A stretch of 64,000 bases of DNA from DASXMT01 sp963803065 (GCA_963803065.1 CAWDKW010000008.1:261285-325284), one strand, 5' to 3'. Numbered from the stretch's first letter, positions 1 to 9,244 are shown. The notes: generated by a model not told the origin, from the letters alone. Numbers and translations: made by a program.

Positions 1-1035
1 ACCTTTGCTGACGTCGACGCCATTGTCATCGGAAAGGCCCCTGACGCGCTGGAGGGCGTGGTCATGCCCGAGCTGACCCTGGCCGATGCCCTGGGCGCGG
101 TGGGCAAGCCCATCCACCGGGTCCACACCGCCGGCTCGGTCGGGGCGGCCACGGCCATCACCGGGACGACCATGGTCGAGTCGGGCCGTTACGACCGGGT
201 CCTGGTCGTCTGCTACGAGAAGCAGTCCGAGGGCAACGCCACCTGGGCGCTCTCGGGCGGGAAGTCCGGCGGCCAGGGAGCAGGCGGCACGTTCGCGCCG
301 TGGATCCGCAGCTACATCGCCCGGTCCGGGGCACCGGAGGACATCGGATGGAAGGTGGCGGTCAAGGACCGGCGCAACGCGCTCCGCAACCCCCACGCCC
401 ACCTGCGGATCGAGGACATCTCGATCGAGAAGGTGCGGGACTCCCCGATGCTGTGGGACCCGCTCCACTTCCTCGAGTCGTGCCCCTCTTCCGACGGCGC
501 CGCCGCCGTGGTCCTGGCCAGCGAGGACGTGGCCACAAAGCGGCCGGGGAAACCGGCCTGGGTCATCGCCCACGCCAAGCGCACCGAGTTCGGCCAGTTC
601 CCCGGGCGCGACGCCGTCCGCCCCCAAGCGAGCATCGACTGTGCGACGGTGCTCTACAAGGAGGCCGGCATCACCGACCCGCGCCGGCAGATCGACTGCG
701 CTGAGATCTACGTCCCGTTCTCCTGGTACGAGCCCATGTGGCTCGAGGGACTGCTGGTGACACCGGTGAACGAGGGTTGGCACATGACGGCCAACGGGGA
801 CACCGAGATCGAAGGTTCCTTCCCGGTGAACGCCTCGGGCGGCGTGTTGTCCTCCAACCCGATCGGGGCGTCGGGGTTGATCCGGTGTCTCGAAGCGGCC
901 GACCAGGTGCGGGAGCGGGCCGGAGACCACCAGGTCGACGGGGCCCGCGTGGCGCTCGGCCATGCCTACGGGGGTGCCGCCCAGTACTTCGCCATGTGGA
1001 TCGTCAGCTCCGACCTGCAACCCGAGTACCGGTGA
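1..1035 (+). CDS. Thiolase-fold lipid-transfer/SCPx-like protein (5' end outside window)
   Basis: The frame is open from base 1, so the N-terminus lies upstream. The protein resembles the SCPx/Ltp thiolase-like group that acts on acyl- or steroid side-chain CoA esters. Where a true thiolase has its nucleophilic Cys, this one reads HTAGSVGAATA, with Ser. The C-terminal blocks NPIGASG and LGHAYGGAAQ are recognisable. Loss of the Cys is typical of Ltp2-type aldolases and lipid-transfer relatives, so acyl transfer is doubtful. Its stop overlaps the start of the enoyl-CoA hydratase (GTGA), which suggests one catabolic operon. Confidence 0.85.
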   Translation, partial: TFADVDAIVIGKAPDALEGVVMPELTLADALGAVGKPIHRVHTAGSVGAATAITGTTMVESGRYDRVLVVCYEKQSEGNATWALSGGKSGGQGAGGTFAPWIRSYIARSGAPEDIGWKVAVKDRRNALRNPHAHLRIEDISIEKVRDSPMLWDPLHFLESCPSSDGAAAVVLASEDVATKRPGKPAWVIAHAKRTEFGQFPGRDAVRPQASIDCATVLYKEAGITDPRRQIDCAEIYVPFSWYEPMWLEGLLVTPVNEGWHMTANGDTEIEGSFPVNASGGVLSSNPIGASGLIRCLEAADQVRERAGDHQVDGARVALGHAYGGAAQYFAMWIVSSDLQPEYR

Positions 1036-1844
1036 CGACCGAACCGGCGGTGCTGGTCGAGCAGGACGGGCACGTCGTCACCGTCACGCTGAACCGACCG
1101 GCCAAGCGGAACGCCTTCAATGCCGAGGTTCTGTGCCGACTGAGCGACGCCTGGGATCGCATCGACGGCGATGACGACGTCCGGGTGGCCATCCTGACCG
1201 GGGCCGGCGGGGGCTTCTCGGCCGGAGCCGACCTGGACCGGCTGGTCGGCGCCATGGCCCGGGGAGAGCCGCCCGCCGACGAGTTCGAGGAACGGATCAG
1301 GACCGACGGGTCGATCATCTTCAAGGGGTTCTTGAAGCAGTACCGCACGAAGAAGCCGCTCCTGGCCGCGGTCGAGGGGTACTGCTATGCGGGCGGGACC
1401 GAGATCCTCCAGGCCACCGACATCCGGGTGGCCGGGGAGAGCGCCAGGATCGCCATCTCGGAGGTGCAGCGCGGCCTCTTCCCCATGTCGGCGTCCACCA
1501 TCCGGCTCCCCCGTCAGATTGCCTGGACCGAGGCGATGGAGATTCTCCTGGTCGGGGAGCCGATCACCGCGGGCAAGGCCAAGGAGATCGGACTGATCGG
1601 CCACGTGGTGCCCGACGGCCAGGCGTTGGACCGCGCCCACGCCATCGCCGACAAGATCGCGGCCAACGGCCCGCTCGCCGTCCAGGCCATCAAGGCGGCC
1701 GTGCTCGCCGCTGACGGCTTACCCGAGGGCGAAGCCTTCGGAGCGGAGATGGCGATCGGGATGCCGGTGATGAGCAGCCATGACGCCCGGGAAGGCCCCC
1801 GGGCGTTCCTCGAGAAGCGCAGTCCCAATTTCGAAGGCCGGTAA
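1032..1844 (+). CDS. Enoyl-CoA hydratase/isomerase (crotonase family)
   Basis: The 270-residue protein matches the usual crotonase length. It begins at GTG 1032, overlapping the thiolase stop by four bases; the longer open frame upstream is only a shadow of the thiolase gene. The block GFSAGADL and the following AVEGYCYAGG form the CoA-ester oxyanion region, and a Glu follows in GGTEIL where catalytic Glu residues occur. It would hydrate or isomerise an enoyl-CoA in beta-oxidation. The thiolase-like gene in front and the LLM oxidoreductase behind support a lipid or steroid catabolic unit. The exact substrate cannot be read from the sequence. Confidence 0.9.
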   Translation: MTTEPAVLVEQDGHVVTVTLNRPAKRNAFNAEVLCRLSDAWDRIDGDDDVRVAILTGAGGGFSAGADLDRLVGAMARGEPPADEFEERIRTDGSIIFKGFLKQYRTKKPLLAAVEGYCYAGGTEILQATDIRVAGESARIAISEVQRGLFPMSASTIRLPRQIAWTEAMEILLVGEPITAGKAKEIGLIGHVVPDGQALDRAHAIADKIAANGPLAVQAIKAAVLAADGLPEGEAFGAEMAIGMPVMSSHDAREGPRAFLEKRSPNFEGR

Positions 1845-1903
1845 CCGGTGACGGCCGCCCCGCCGGTCCTCCTCGAGAGGGCGCCGGCCTTCTTGGAGGA
1901 ACG

Positions 1904-3151
1904 GTGAAGTTCGGGATCTTCTACGAGCACCAGCTGCCACGCCCCTGGGACGAAGAGTCCGAGCACCGACTCCTCACCGACGCCCTCGAGCAGATAGAGC
2001 TGGCCGACCGGCTGGGGATCGACTTCATGTGGGAGGTCGAGCACCATTTCCTCGAGGAGTACTCCCACTCCAGCGCGCCTGAGGTCTTCCTCGGCGCGGT
2101 GAGCCAGCGGACGAGCCGCATCAGGCTGGGTCACGGGATCGTCCAGCTGCCCCAGGGCTTCAACCACTCGGCTCGGGTGGCCGAGCGGGTCGCCACCCTC
2201 GATCTCGTGTCCGACGGGCGAGTCGAGTTCGGGACCGGCGAGTCCTCCTCGACCGCCGAGCTGGCGGGGTTCAACGTCGATCGAGCCACTAAGCGGGAGC
2301 AATGGTCCGACGCGCTCGACGCGGTGACCCGCATGATGGTGGAGACGCCGTTTGCCGGCTGGCAGAGCGAGCACCTCTCGATGCCCCCGCGCAACGTCGT
2401 GCCCAAGCCGTTGCAGAAGCCTCACCCGCCCCTCTGGGTGGCGTGCAGCCGGCGGGAAACGATCCACCTGGCCGCGACGAAGGGCATCGGGGCGTTGTCG
2501 TTCTCGTTCATCGAGCCGGAGGAGGCCCGCGCCTGGGTGGACGATTACTACGCCACGATCGACTCGGAGGCATGCGTTCCGGGTGGCTTCGCCGTCAATC
2601 CCCAAGTGGCCTGCGTGGTGCCCTTCATGTGCCACCGAGACGAGGAGACAGCCATCGAGCGGGGCCTCGACGGAGGACACTTCTTCGGGTACTCGCTGGC
2701 GCACTACTACGTGTTCGGCCAGCACACGCCGGCCGTGACCAACATCTGGGACGAGTTCGGCCATCACCGGTCGGAATGGGGCTTCGACCGCCAGGTGGCC
2801 GCCCGTACCGGTCAGCCGCTGGGCGCCCAGCTGCTCGAAGGCGGCCTCGGCGCGCTCCGGGGGGCGATCGGCACACCGTCGCAGGTCCGCGAGCTGTGCC
2901 GCAGCTACGCGGAGGCCGGCATCGACCAGTTGATCCTGGTGAGCCAGGCCGGCCGCAACCGCCACGAGCACATCTGCGAATCACTCGAGCTCTTCGCCCG
3001 AGAGGTCATGCCCGAGTTCCAAGGCGGCGAGGCCGAGCGGGAATCGGCCAAGGCGGAGCGCCTGGCCCCCGCGGTCGCGGCCGCGCTGAGCCGGAAGGCA
3101 CCGCCACGGCCGGCCCCCACGCACGTGATCCCAGCCGCTGCCCAGGTATGA
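1904..3151 (+). CDS. LLM-class flavin/F420-dependent oxidoreductase
   Basis: This 415-residue protein starts at GTG 1904, about 5 nt after a GGAGGA ribosome site. The first block (MKFGIFYEHQLPRPW) and the later FGTGESSS region are typical of bacterial-luciferase-like (beta/alpha)8 barrels that bind FMN or F420. Length and the C-terminal SQAGRNRHEHICESLELFA block suit the monooxygenase branch. The last 35 or so residues are rich in Ala, Pro and Arg and are probably disordered. Its stop overlaps the next LLM gene (ATGA), so the two are likely co-transcribed. Substrate unknown. Confidence 0.88.
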   Translation: MKFGIFYEHQLPRPWDEESEHRLLTDALEQIELADRLGIDFMWEVEHHFLEEYSHSSAPEVFLGAVSQRTSRIRLGHGIVQLPQGFNHSARVAERVATLDLVSDGRVEFGTGESSSTAELAGFNVDRATKREQWSDALDAVTRMMVETPFAGWQSEHLSMPPRNVVPKPLQKPHPPLWVACSRRETIHLAATKGIGALSFSFIEPEEARAWVDDYYATIDSEACVPGGFAVNPQVACVVPFMCHRDEETAIERGLDGGHFFGYSLAHYYVFGQHTPAVTNIWDEFGHHRSEWGFDRQVAARTGQPLGAQLLEGGLGALRGAIGTPSQVRELCRSYAEAGIDQLILVSQAGRNRHEHICESLELFAREVMPEFQGGEAERESAKAERLAPAVAAALSRKAPPRPAPTHVIPAAAQV

Positions 3152-4210
3152 CCGGTCCGGGCTGCCGGACACTCACCCGGATGGGCCTGCACATCGCGGT
3201 CTCAGCCGTGTCCCATGCCGCCGCCGGGCGATCCGACGGCGCGTTCGAGCGGCTGGCCGCCGTCGCCGGGGTTGCCGAGACCTCAGGGTTCGACTCGATC
3301 TGGGTGAGCGACGGGCTGGCGGGAGCGATCGCGCCGTCGGCGCCGGGCGCACCCGGCATCGAGGCGTACACCGTGCTCGGCGCCCTGGCCACCCGTACCC
3401 GGACGGCCAGCCTGGGTGCGCTCGCGACTCCTGTCACCTCCCGCAACCCGGCGGTGCTGGCCAAGGTCGCGACCACCCTCGACGTGCTGTCGGGAGGGCG
3501 GGCCGTTCTCGGCATCGGGATGGGCGGAGCTGGCGACGAGGGAGGGACCAGTGCCGTCGTCCCGGGCGATGAGCCGGGGGGGGGACGACACGGGTGGGGA
3601 CGACAAGGGTGGATCGGTGCAGCCACGGCCGGCTCAGCCTCGTGCCGGAGACGAGCGACTGGACCGCCTGGCCGAGGGGCTGCAGATCTGCCGGGCCATG
3701 TTCACCGAGGCCGCCCCGTCCTTCGAGGGTCGCTACTACCGGATCGAACGCGCCGACAACCGCCCCCGCCCCGTTCGTGCCGGTGGTGTCCCCATCCTGG
3801 TCGACGGCGAGGGGGACGACCGTGTGCTCGGGCTGGCCGCACGCTATGGCGACGCCGTGAGCCTCCGGGGCGACGTGGAGACGGTGCGGCGTGCCCTCGC
3901 CGCCCTCGACCGTCACTGTGACGAGGCCGGACGGGACCGCGCTGCGGTCTCCCGGATCGGGGTGGCCACCATGGTCATCGCCCCGACCGGCGACGAAGCG
4001 ACTGACCGAGTCCAACGGCTCTCGGGCCCCGGGCAACGGCGACCGGCGTACCGAAGCCCCACCGTGGCGGGAACGCCCGATGCCGTGGCCGAGCAGGTCG
4101 CCGCCCTGCGAAAGGCCGGTGTCGACGGGGTCGTCCTGACCTTGGCCGACGCCCACGAGCTCGGGCTGATCGAGCTGACCGGTGCAAGGCTACGTCGGCT
4201 GTTTGCCTGA
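3148..4210 (+). pseudogene. LLM-class oxidoreductase split by a frameshift at a 9-G run
   Basis: The N-terminal half (AVLGIGMGGAGDEGG block) is read from ATG 3148, overlapping the previous stop. The C-terminal half (LDRLAEGLQICRAMFTEAAP to the end at 4210) lies in the next frame. The change falls at nine consecutive G (3576-3584), where one surplus base would explain it. The segment around it (GGDDTGGDDKGGSVQ) is low-complexity linker, so a length change there might be tolerated. Either the gene is broken, it switches phase at the G run, or the run was miscounted in sequencing. ATG 3181 is a possible alternative start. Confidence 0.75.
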
Positions 4211-4234
4211 CACCGTTCGATGAGACGGTTCGCG

Positions 4235-4642
4235 CTAGCCCTCGTCGGCGGGTTGCATCACGATGTGCTCCGTCCGTACCCGGTACTTCAGGCGCTGCTC
4301 ACCCGGCTGGCGCATCGGGTACTTGTCCACGCCCAGGTACTTCATGGCCAACGCGTCGATGTGCTCGTCGGCTCCGACCTCGGTGGGCTCGGCAACCCCG
4401 CGGACCACGACGACGTTGTAGGCGTTGTCGGGATCGACGACAGAGACGGCGACGTTGGGGTTGCGTTCCAGGTTGACCTGCTTGGCCCGACCCTTGGCCG
4501 TGTTGAAGACGAGGTCGTCTCCGTCGCGGTCGATCCACACCGGGGTGAGCTGCGGCTTGTCGTCGTGGCTGACCGTGGCCACGCTGGCGATGACGGGCCG
4601 GTCGATGAGGGCGCGTGCTGCGTTGGTCAGGGCTTCTGCCAT
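4235..4642 (-). CDS. PPOX-class F420/FMN-dependent protein
   Basis: The 135-residue protein is a single split-barrel domain of the pyridoxamine-phosphate-oxidase-like superfamily. The order IASVATV, LTPVWIDRDGDDLVF, FNTAKGRAKQVNL and VVVRGVAEPTE matches the short F420-binding PPOX branch of actinobacteria. These enzymes reduce flavins, biliverdin or quinone-like substrates with F420H2. The start at 4642 has AAGGAG 7 nt upstream. A 16-bp tandem array occupies the leader immediately beyond, so any promoter must lie within or outside the array. Confidence 0.85.
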   Translation of the reverse strand: MAEALTNAARALIDRPVIASVATVSHDDKPQLTPVWIDRDGDDLVFNTAKGRAKQVNLERNPNVAVSVVDPDNAYNVVVVRGVAEPTEVGADEHIDALAMKYLGVDKYPMRQPGEQRLKYRVRTEHIVMQPADEG

Positions 4643-4654
4643 GAGGCTCCTTTG

Positions 4655-4749
4655 TCGAGGTGTGGCGGTGTCGAGGTGTGGCGGTGTCGAGGTGTGGCGG
4701 TGTCGAGGTGTGGCGGTGTCGAGGTGTGGCGGTGAGAGGTGTGGCGGTG
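4655..4749 (+). repeat. 16-bp tandem array, five perfect units
   Basis: The unit TCGAGGTGTGGCGGTG repeats perfectly from 4655 to 4734, followed by a 15-bp degenerate unit to 4749. The array lies directly upstream of the PPOX start codon, on the side where its promoter should be. A 16-bp period does not keep a reading frame, so this is not coding. Copy-number change could alter expression of the PPOX gene. Confidence 0.95.
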
Positions 4750-4907
4750 AGCCAGCCTAGCGGCCGGTCATGCCTGGACGGCCGTGGGGACTCGGCTCAT
4801 ACGCCACCGGCTCGCTGTCGCCAGGCGAGATCCCCACAGGGTGGCCGAGCAGTGTAGGGTCGGCGCCCGGCACCGTTGGGGGGTTCCACCGACGAGAGGA
4901 GCTGGCC

Positions 4908-6293
4908 ATGGCCATGCGCACCGAAACCGACAGCATGGGCCCCATCGAGGTGCCGTCCGACCGGTACTACGGCGCGCAGACGGCGCGCTCGCTCGTCCAT
5001 TTCCCCATCGGGGACGATCACATGCCCGAGCCGCTGATCCGGGCCATCGGCATCCTGAAAGAGGCGTCGGCGAGGGTCAACGCCGACCTGGGCAAGCTCT
5101 CGGCCGAGAAGGCCGAGCTCATCGTGACCGCCGCCCGCGAGGTCTCGGCCGGCAAGCTCGACGAGCACTTCCCGCTCAGCGTCTGGCAGACGGGCAGCGG
5201 CACCCAGAGCAACATGAACGCCAACGAGGTCATCTCCAACCGTGCCATCGAGCTGGCCGGCGGGGTGCTGGGCTCGAAGGATCCCATCCACCCCAACGAT
5301 GACGTCAACATGTCCCAGTCCTCGAACGACACCTTTCCGACGGCGATGCACATCGCCGCGGTCGAGGAACTGACCCATCGGCTGCTGCCGGCCATTCGTC
5401 ACCTCCGAGATGCACTGGCGGCCAAGTCGGCCGCCTTTGCTGACATCACCAAGATCGGGCGTACCCACCTGATGGACGCCGTGCCGCTGACCCTGGGCCA
5501 GGAATTCTCGGGCTATGTGGCCCAGCTCGACGCCGATCTCAGGCGCGTCGAGCACTCGCTCGGAGACCTCTACGAGCTGGCCGCGGGGGGAACGGCGGTG
5601 GGGACCGGGTTGAACACCCATCCCGAGTTCGGCGACCGGGTGGCCGAGGCCATCGCCGAGATCACCGGCCTCCCGTTCGTCTCCGCCCCCAACAAGTTCG
5701 CCGCGCTGGCCGCACACGATGCTTTCGTCGCCGCCAGCGGTGCCTTGCGCACCCTCGCCGTCTCGCTGATCAAGGTGGCTGACGACATCCGCTGGCTGGG
5801 ATCGGGCCCGCGGTCCGGCCTGGGTGAGCTCAGGCTGCCCGAGAACGAGCCCGGATCGTCGATCATGCCGGGGAAGGTGAACCCGACCCAGAGCGAGGCG
5901 ATGATCATGGTCTGCATCCAGGTCCACGGCAACGACGCGGCCATCGCCATGGCTGGTGGACGGGGGAACCTGGAGCTGAACGTGGCCAAGCCGGTCATCA
6001 TCCACAACTTCCTGCACTCGGTGGACCTACTGACCGAAGCGGCGGACGCCTTCACCAGGTTCTGCGTGGTGGGCCTGGAGCCGAACGAGGAACGCATCCG
6101 CCAGCACCTCAACAATTCGCTCATGCTGGTCACCGCCCTCAATCCTCTGATCGGCTACGACAACGCGGCCAAGGTGGCGAAGAAGGCCCATCAGGAGGGC
6201 ACGACGTTGCGCGAGGCCGCCTTGGAGCTCGGGCTCCTCACCGGTGAGCAGTTCGACAAGGCGGTCCGCCCCGAGTCGATGACCCACCCCTGA
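4908..6293 (+). CDS. fumC: Class II fumarate hydratase
   Basis: The 461-residue protein converts fumarate and malate in the TCA cycle and needs no iron-sulfur cluster. The start at ATG 4908 follows GAGAGGAG by 7 nt; the frame is open farther upstream but lacks family similarity there. The superfamily signature GSSIMPGKVNPTQ lies near residue 318, and IGRTHLMDA and the SGxxxQ-type substrate loops are present. Length is normal for FumC. It stands alone, with repeat arrays before and after it. Confidence 0.97.
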   Translation: MAMRTETDSMGPIEVPSDRYYGAQTARSLVHFPIGDDHMPEPLIRAIGILKEASARVNADLGKLSAEKAELIVTAAREVSAGKLDEHFPLSVWQTGSGTQSNMNANEVISNRAIELAGGVLGSKDPIHPNDDVNMSQSSNDTFPTAMHIAAVEELTHRLLPAIRHLRDALAAKSAAFADITKIGRTHLMDAVPLTLGQEFSGYVAQLDADLRRVEHSLGDLYELAAGGTAVGTGLNTHPEFGDRVAEAIAEITGLPFVSAPNKFAALAAHDAFVAASGALRTLAVSLIKVADDIRWLGSGPRSGLGELRLPENEPGSSIMPGKVNPTQSEAMIMVCIQVHGNDAAIAMAGGRGNLELNVAKPVIIHNFLHSVDLLTEAADAFTRFCVVGLEPNEERIRQHLNNSLMLVTALNPLIGYDNAAKVAKKAHQEGTTLREAALELGLLTGEQFDKAVRPESMTHP

Positions 6294-6295
6294 TC

Positions 6296-6350
6296 CCGAT
6301 CGCCTCGTGCCCGATCGCCTCGTGCCCGATCGCCTCGTGCCCGATCGCCC
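6296..6350 (+). repeat. 15-bp tandem array, three units plus a partial
   Basis: The unit CCGATCGCCTCGTGC occurs at 6296-6310, 6311-6325 and 6326-6340, and a 10-bp remnant follows. It starts 3 bp after the fumC stop. It is unlikely to be a terminator since the units do not form a strong hairpin with a T run. Confidence 0.95.
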
Positions 6351-6408
6351 GTTCATCCTCATGATGGTCCGCCGATGCAGCTGACCCCGGGCTGAGGAGT
6401 CGGCGGGC

Positions 6409-6909
6409 GTGGTCGTGCGAAGTGCCGGGCTGCTGCTGTTCCGCCGAGGGGCCGACGGTGCCCCCGAGGTGCTGCTGGTCCATCCCGGTGGGCCCCACTG
6501 GTCGGGCAAAGACGCAGGAGCGTGGTCCATCCCCAAAGGCGAGGTCGAGGAGGGCGAGGAGCCCTCCGCCGTGGCCGAGCGGGAATTCGCCGAGGAGCTC
6601 GGACGCCCGGCGCCCGACGGTCCCCGGGTCGACCTGGGCGAGATCATCCAGGCCGGCGGAAAGCGGGTCCGGGCCTGGGCGGTCGAGGGCGACTTCGAGG
6701 CCGCCGACGCGACGTCGAACCACTTCGAGATCGAGTGGCCGCCGCGCTCGGGTCGGCGCAAGTCGTTCCCCGAGGTGGACAGGGCGGGGTGGTTCCCGCT
6801 CGCCGAAGCCGCCGAGAAGCTCGTCGCCGCCCAAGCGCAGCTCCTCGAGCGGCTCCCTCCGCCGGGGAAGGCGGGACCCTCGGCGGAGGCCGATCGGTCC
6901 GGTCGGTGA
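6409..6909 (+). CDS. NUDIX hydrolase
   Basis: The 166-residue protein has a complete Nudix box, GEVEEGEEPSAVAEREFAEE followed by LG (G-x5-E-x7-REUxEExGU), so it should hydrolyse a nucleoside diphosphate linked to another moiety. The central block WSIPKGE is typical of the branch that includes diadenosine polyphosphate hydrolases; the substrate is inferred only at family level. The start at GTG 6409 follows TGAGGAG. The C-terminal 20 residues are Pro/Gly-rich and probably disordered. Confidence 0.88.
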   Translation: MVVRSAGLLLFRRGADGAPEVLLVHPGGPHWSGKDAGAWSIPKGEVEEGEEPSAVAEREFAEELGRPAPDGPRVDLGEIIQAGGKRVRAWAVEGDFEAADATSNHFEIEWPPRSGRRKSFPEVDRAGWFPLAEAAEKLVAAQAQLLERLPPPGKAGPSAEADRSGR

Positions 6910-6930
6910 CCCCGCGGGTGGCGCCGGGCC

Positions 6931-6988
6931 CGGCGGTGCCTCTGCTCGAGGACGTAGCCCGGCGGTGCCTCTGCTCGAGGACGTAGGG
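6931..6988 (+). repeat. 29-bp direct duplication
   Basis: Two adjacent 29-bp units beginning CGGCGGTGCCTCTGCTCGAG lie at 6931-6959 and 6960-6988; only the last two bases differ. They sit between the Nudix and P450 genes. No gene is seen in the rest of this 200-bp gap. Confidence 0.9.
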
Positions 6989-7116
6989 TGAACCGGTTGC
7001 AGTTGACCAACATGGCCCTGTCCGATGGGGCTGGTTCCCACGGGCCCGTGCCGATGGGCCCGGTACCCGCCGGCTGAGCCCTGAGGGCAGACCAGCCCAC
7101 GACACCGAGGAGCATC

Positions 7117-8322
7117 GTGACCCGACCACCTGCTGATATCGAGATCAACCTGGTCGACGGGCAGTTCTACGGCGGCAATCCGTTCCCGGCCTTCGCCTGG
7201 ATGCGCGACAACGCGCCGGCCTACTTCGACGAGGGAGCCGGGGTCTGGGGCATCACCCGCCACGCCGACATCAAAGAGATCGCCAAGGACCCCGAGACGT
7301 TCTCCAACGCCGGGGGCATCCGGCCCGATTCGGGACCGTTGCCGATGATGATCGACATGGACGCGCCGGAGCATTTTCGCCGCCGGCGGTTGGTCAGCGA
7401 GGGATTCACCCCCAAGCGCATCAAGGAGGGCGAGGCCTCCATCGGGGCGATCTGCGACCAGATCATCGACAGCGTCTGCGAGCGGGGGAGCGCCGACTTC
7501 GTTCGGGACATCGCCGCCCCGTTGCCCATGATCGTCATCGGGAACATGCTCGGGGTGGCCCCCGAGGACCGGGACGACCTGCTGCGCTGGTCCGACGACA
7601 TGCTCAGGTCGCTCGGGTCATCCGACCCCGAGGTCGTGGAGGCGTCGGGGGCCGCCTTCGTCGGCTACACCGAGTACTGCAACAGGGTCATCGAGGACCG
7701 CCGCCGGGTCGGCCGGTCCGACGACCTGATCGGGACGTTGGTGCATGCCGACATCGACGGCGATCACCTGGATGACGCATCCCTGGTCCACGAGTCGCTC
7801 CTCATCCTCATCGGTGGCGACGAGACCACGCGCCACGTGATCAGCGGGGGCATGTACGAGCTCCTCCACCATCCCGATCAGCGAGAGGCGCTCCGGTCGG
7901 ACCGGTCCAAGATGCCCCTGGCCGTCGAGGAGATGCTCCGCTGGGTCTCGCCCATCAAGAACATGTGCCGAACGGCCACCCGGGATGTCGAGCTGCACGG
8001 CGAGACCGTGCGCAAGGGCCAGAAGCTGCTGCTGCTGTACCCGGCCGCCAACCGGGACGAGGCTGTCTTCGACGACCCCGAAAGCTTCGACATCGTGCGG
8101 CGGCCCAATGACCACGTGGCCTTTGGGTTCGGGGCGCATTTCTGCCTGGGAAACCGGTTGGCGCGCTTGGAGCTCTCGGTGATGTTCGACCGGCTGTTGA
8201 CCCGGCTGCCCGACCTGGCCCTGGCCACCGAGGCCGAACCCCCCAGACGGGCGGCCAACTTCGTGTCGGGATACGACGAGATGCCGGTGGTGTTCACCCC
8301 CAGCCAACCGATCGGAGCCTGA
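7117..8322 (+). CDS. Cytochrome P450
   Basis: The 401-residue soluble P450 starts at GTG 7117 after GAGGAG. It has the I-helix oxygen-activation block GGDETTR (near 234), the ExxR motif in EEMLR, and the heme-ligand loop FGFGAHFCLGNRLARLE (near 340) with the axial Cys. The C-terminal YDEMPVVFTP resembles the CYP125/CYP142 group of actinobacterial steroid and lipid hydroxylases, but that assignment is only an impression. Redox partners are not adjacent. The pterin dehydratase gene starts 1 nt downstream, so the two are probably co-transcribed. Confidence 0.95.
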   Translation: MTRPPADIEINLVDGQFYGGNPFPAFAWMRDNAPAYFDEGAGVWGITRHADIKEIAKDPETFSNAGGIRPDSGPLPMMIDMDAPEHFRRRRLVSEGFTPKRIKEGEASIGAICDQIIDSVCERGSADFVRDIAAPLPMIVIGNMLGVAPEDRDDLLRWSDDMLRSLGSSDPEVVEASGAAFVGYTEYCNRVIEDRRRVGRSDDLIGTLVHADIDGDHLDDASLVHESLLILIGGDETTRHVISGGMYELLHHPDQREALRSDRSKMPLAVEEMLRWVSPIKNMCRTATRDVELHGETVRKGQKLLLLYPAANRDEAVFDDPESFDIVRRPNDHVAFGFGAHFCLGNRLARLELSVMFDRLLTRLPDLALATEAEPPRRAANFVSGYDEMPVVFTPSQPIGA

Positions 8323-8323
8323 G

Positions 8324-8623
8324 ATGCGCGACCCAGTCCTCACCGAAGCCGAGCTTGCCTCCGGGCTCGAGGAGCTCGGCGGCTCGGGGTGGGCCCATCA
8401 GGACGGGCAACTGGTACGCACCACCGTGTGCCAGGGTTTTGCCGGCGCCCTGGCCTATGTGAACGCCGTCGGTGCGCTGGCCGAAGCGGCCGACCACCAT
8501 CCCGACATCGACATCCGTTGGAACAAGGTCACGTTGGCCCTCACCACCCACGCCTCGGGCGGGATCACCGGACGGGACATCGAGCTGGCCACGCAGATCG
8601 CGGCGCTGCGGGACGGACAGTGA
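8324..8623 (+). CDS. 4a-hydroxytetrahydrobiopterin dehydratase (PCD/PhhB family)
   Basis: The 99-residue protein has the family signature: ADHHPDIDIRW, then V-T-L-A-L-TTHASGGITGRD. These His residues and the Asp line the pterin site. The enzyme recycles oxidised pterin after aromatic hydroxylation and may have other roles in bacteria without such a hydroxylase. None is visible nearby. It begins 1 nt after the P450 stop. Confidence 0.92.
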   Translation: MRDPVLTEAELASGLEELGGSGWAHQDGQLVRTTVCQGFAGALAYVNAVGALAEAADHHPDIDIRWNKVTLALTTHASGGITGRDIELATQIAALRDGQ

Positions 8624-8635
8624 GCCACCGGGGAG

Positions 8636-9244
8636 TCAGCCAACGGGCAGGTCCCACAGGGGGAACCAGCGGTCGAGGTCCTGCTCGATGACCAGGTCGT
8701 CGGCGAGCAGGCTCTTCAGCTTCAGCTCTTTGTCCGTGCTCCGGTGCTCCTTGCCGTCGGGCACGAACGGGTAGAAGGTCCCCCGCTTGAACAGGTAGAC
8801 CAGGTATTCCGTCGACGGGACGATGATGGCCGGGGGCCCGTCGGCCGGGTCGGCGTCCTTCGGGGCCGCCCCGATCCCGAAGACCGAGCAGAGAAGCTGC
8901 GGGCCCCAGCCGGCGTCGCTCAACGACGAGTTCACCAGGTGGACCTGGGTGACCAGGGCCTCGGTGTCGGCGTTCTCCACCACCACCCAGTGGTAGCCGT
9001 AGGAGTCCTCCGACGAGCGGAGCGTGCCCCCTCCCTCCATGGCCAACAGCTTCATGACCTCGGCCTGCATGTCGTCGAAGGACTGCCCGGTCGGGGGCTT
9101 GTAGCAGACGCCGGCCCGGCCCGACGCGGTCAGTCCGGCTGCGCTCTGCAGGGTGATGGCCGCCGAGGGAAGGGCAAACAGGGCGTCCAGGTTGGCCTGA
9201 ACGGGCTTGGTCCTTCCCATGAGGGCGTCGAGACGCTTGCCCAT
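8636..9244 (-). CDS. pspAB: PspA-associated protein PspAB
   Basis: The 202-residue protein is read from ATG 9244 (MGKRLDALMGRT); the frame upstream overlaps the protease gene and shows no family similarity. It matches the PspAB family that accompanies PspA in actinobacteria, with the Trp-rich tail DRWFPLWDLP. It has no clear membrane segment or known active site. It is the last gene of pspA-pspAA-htpX-pspAB, 13 bp after htpX. A role in coupling PspA to protease control is inferred from gene order only. Confidence 0.8.
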   Translation of the reverse strand: MGKRLDALMGRTKPVQANLDALFALPSAAITLQSAAGLTASGRAGVCYKPPTGQSFDDMQAEVMKLLAMEGGGTLRSSEDSYGYHWVVVENADTEALVTQVHLVNSSLSDAGWGPQLLCSVFGIGAAPKDADPADGPPAIIVPSTEYLVYLFKRGTFYPFVPDGKEHRSTDKELKLKSLLADDLVIEQDLDRWFPLWDLPVG

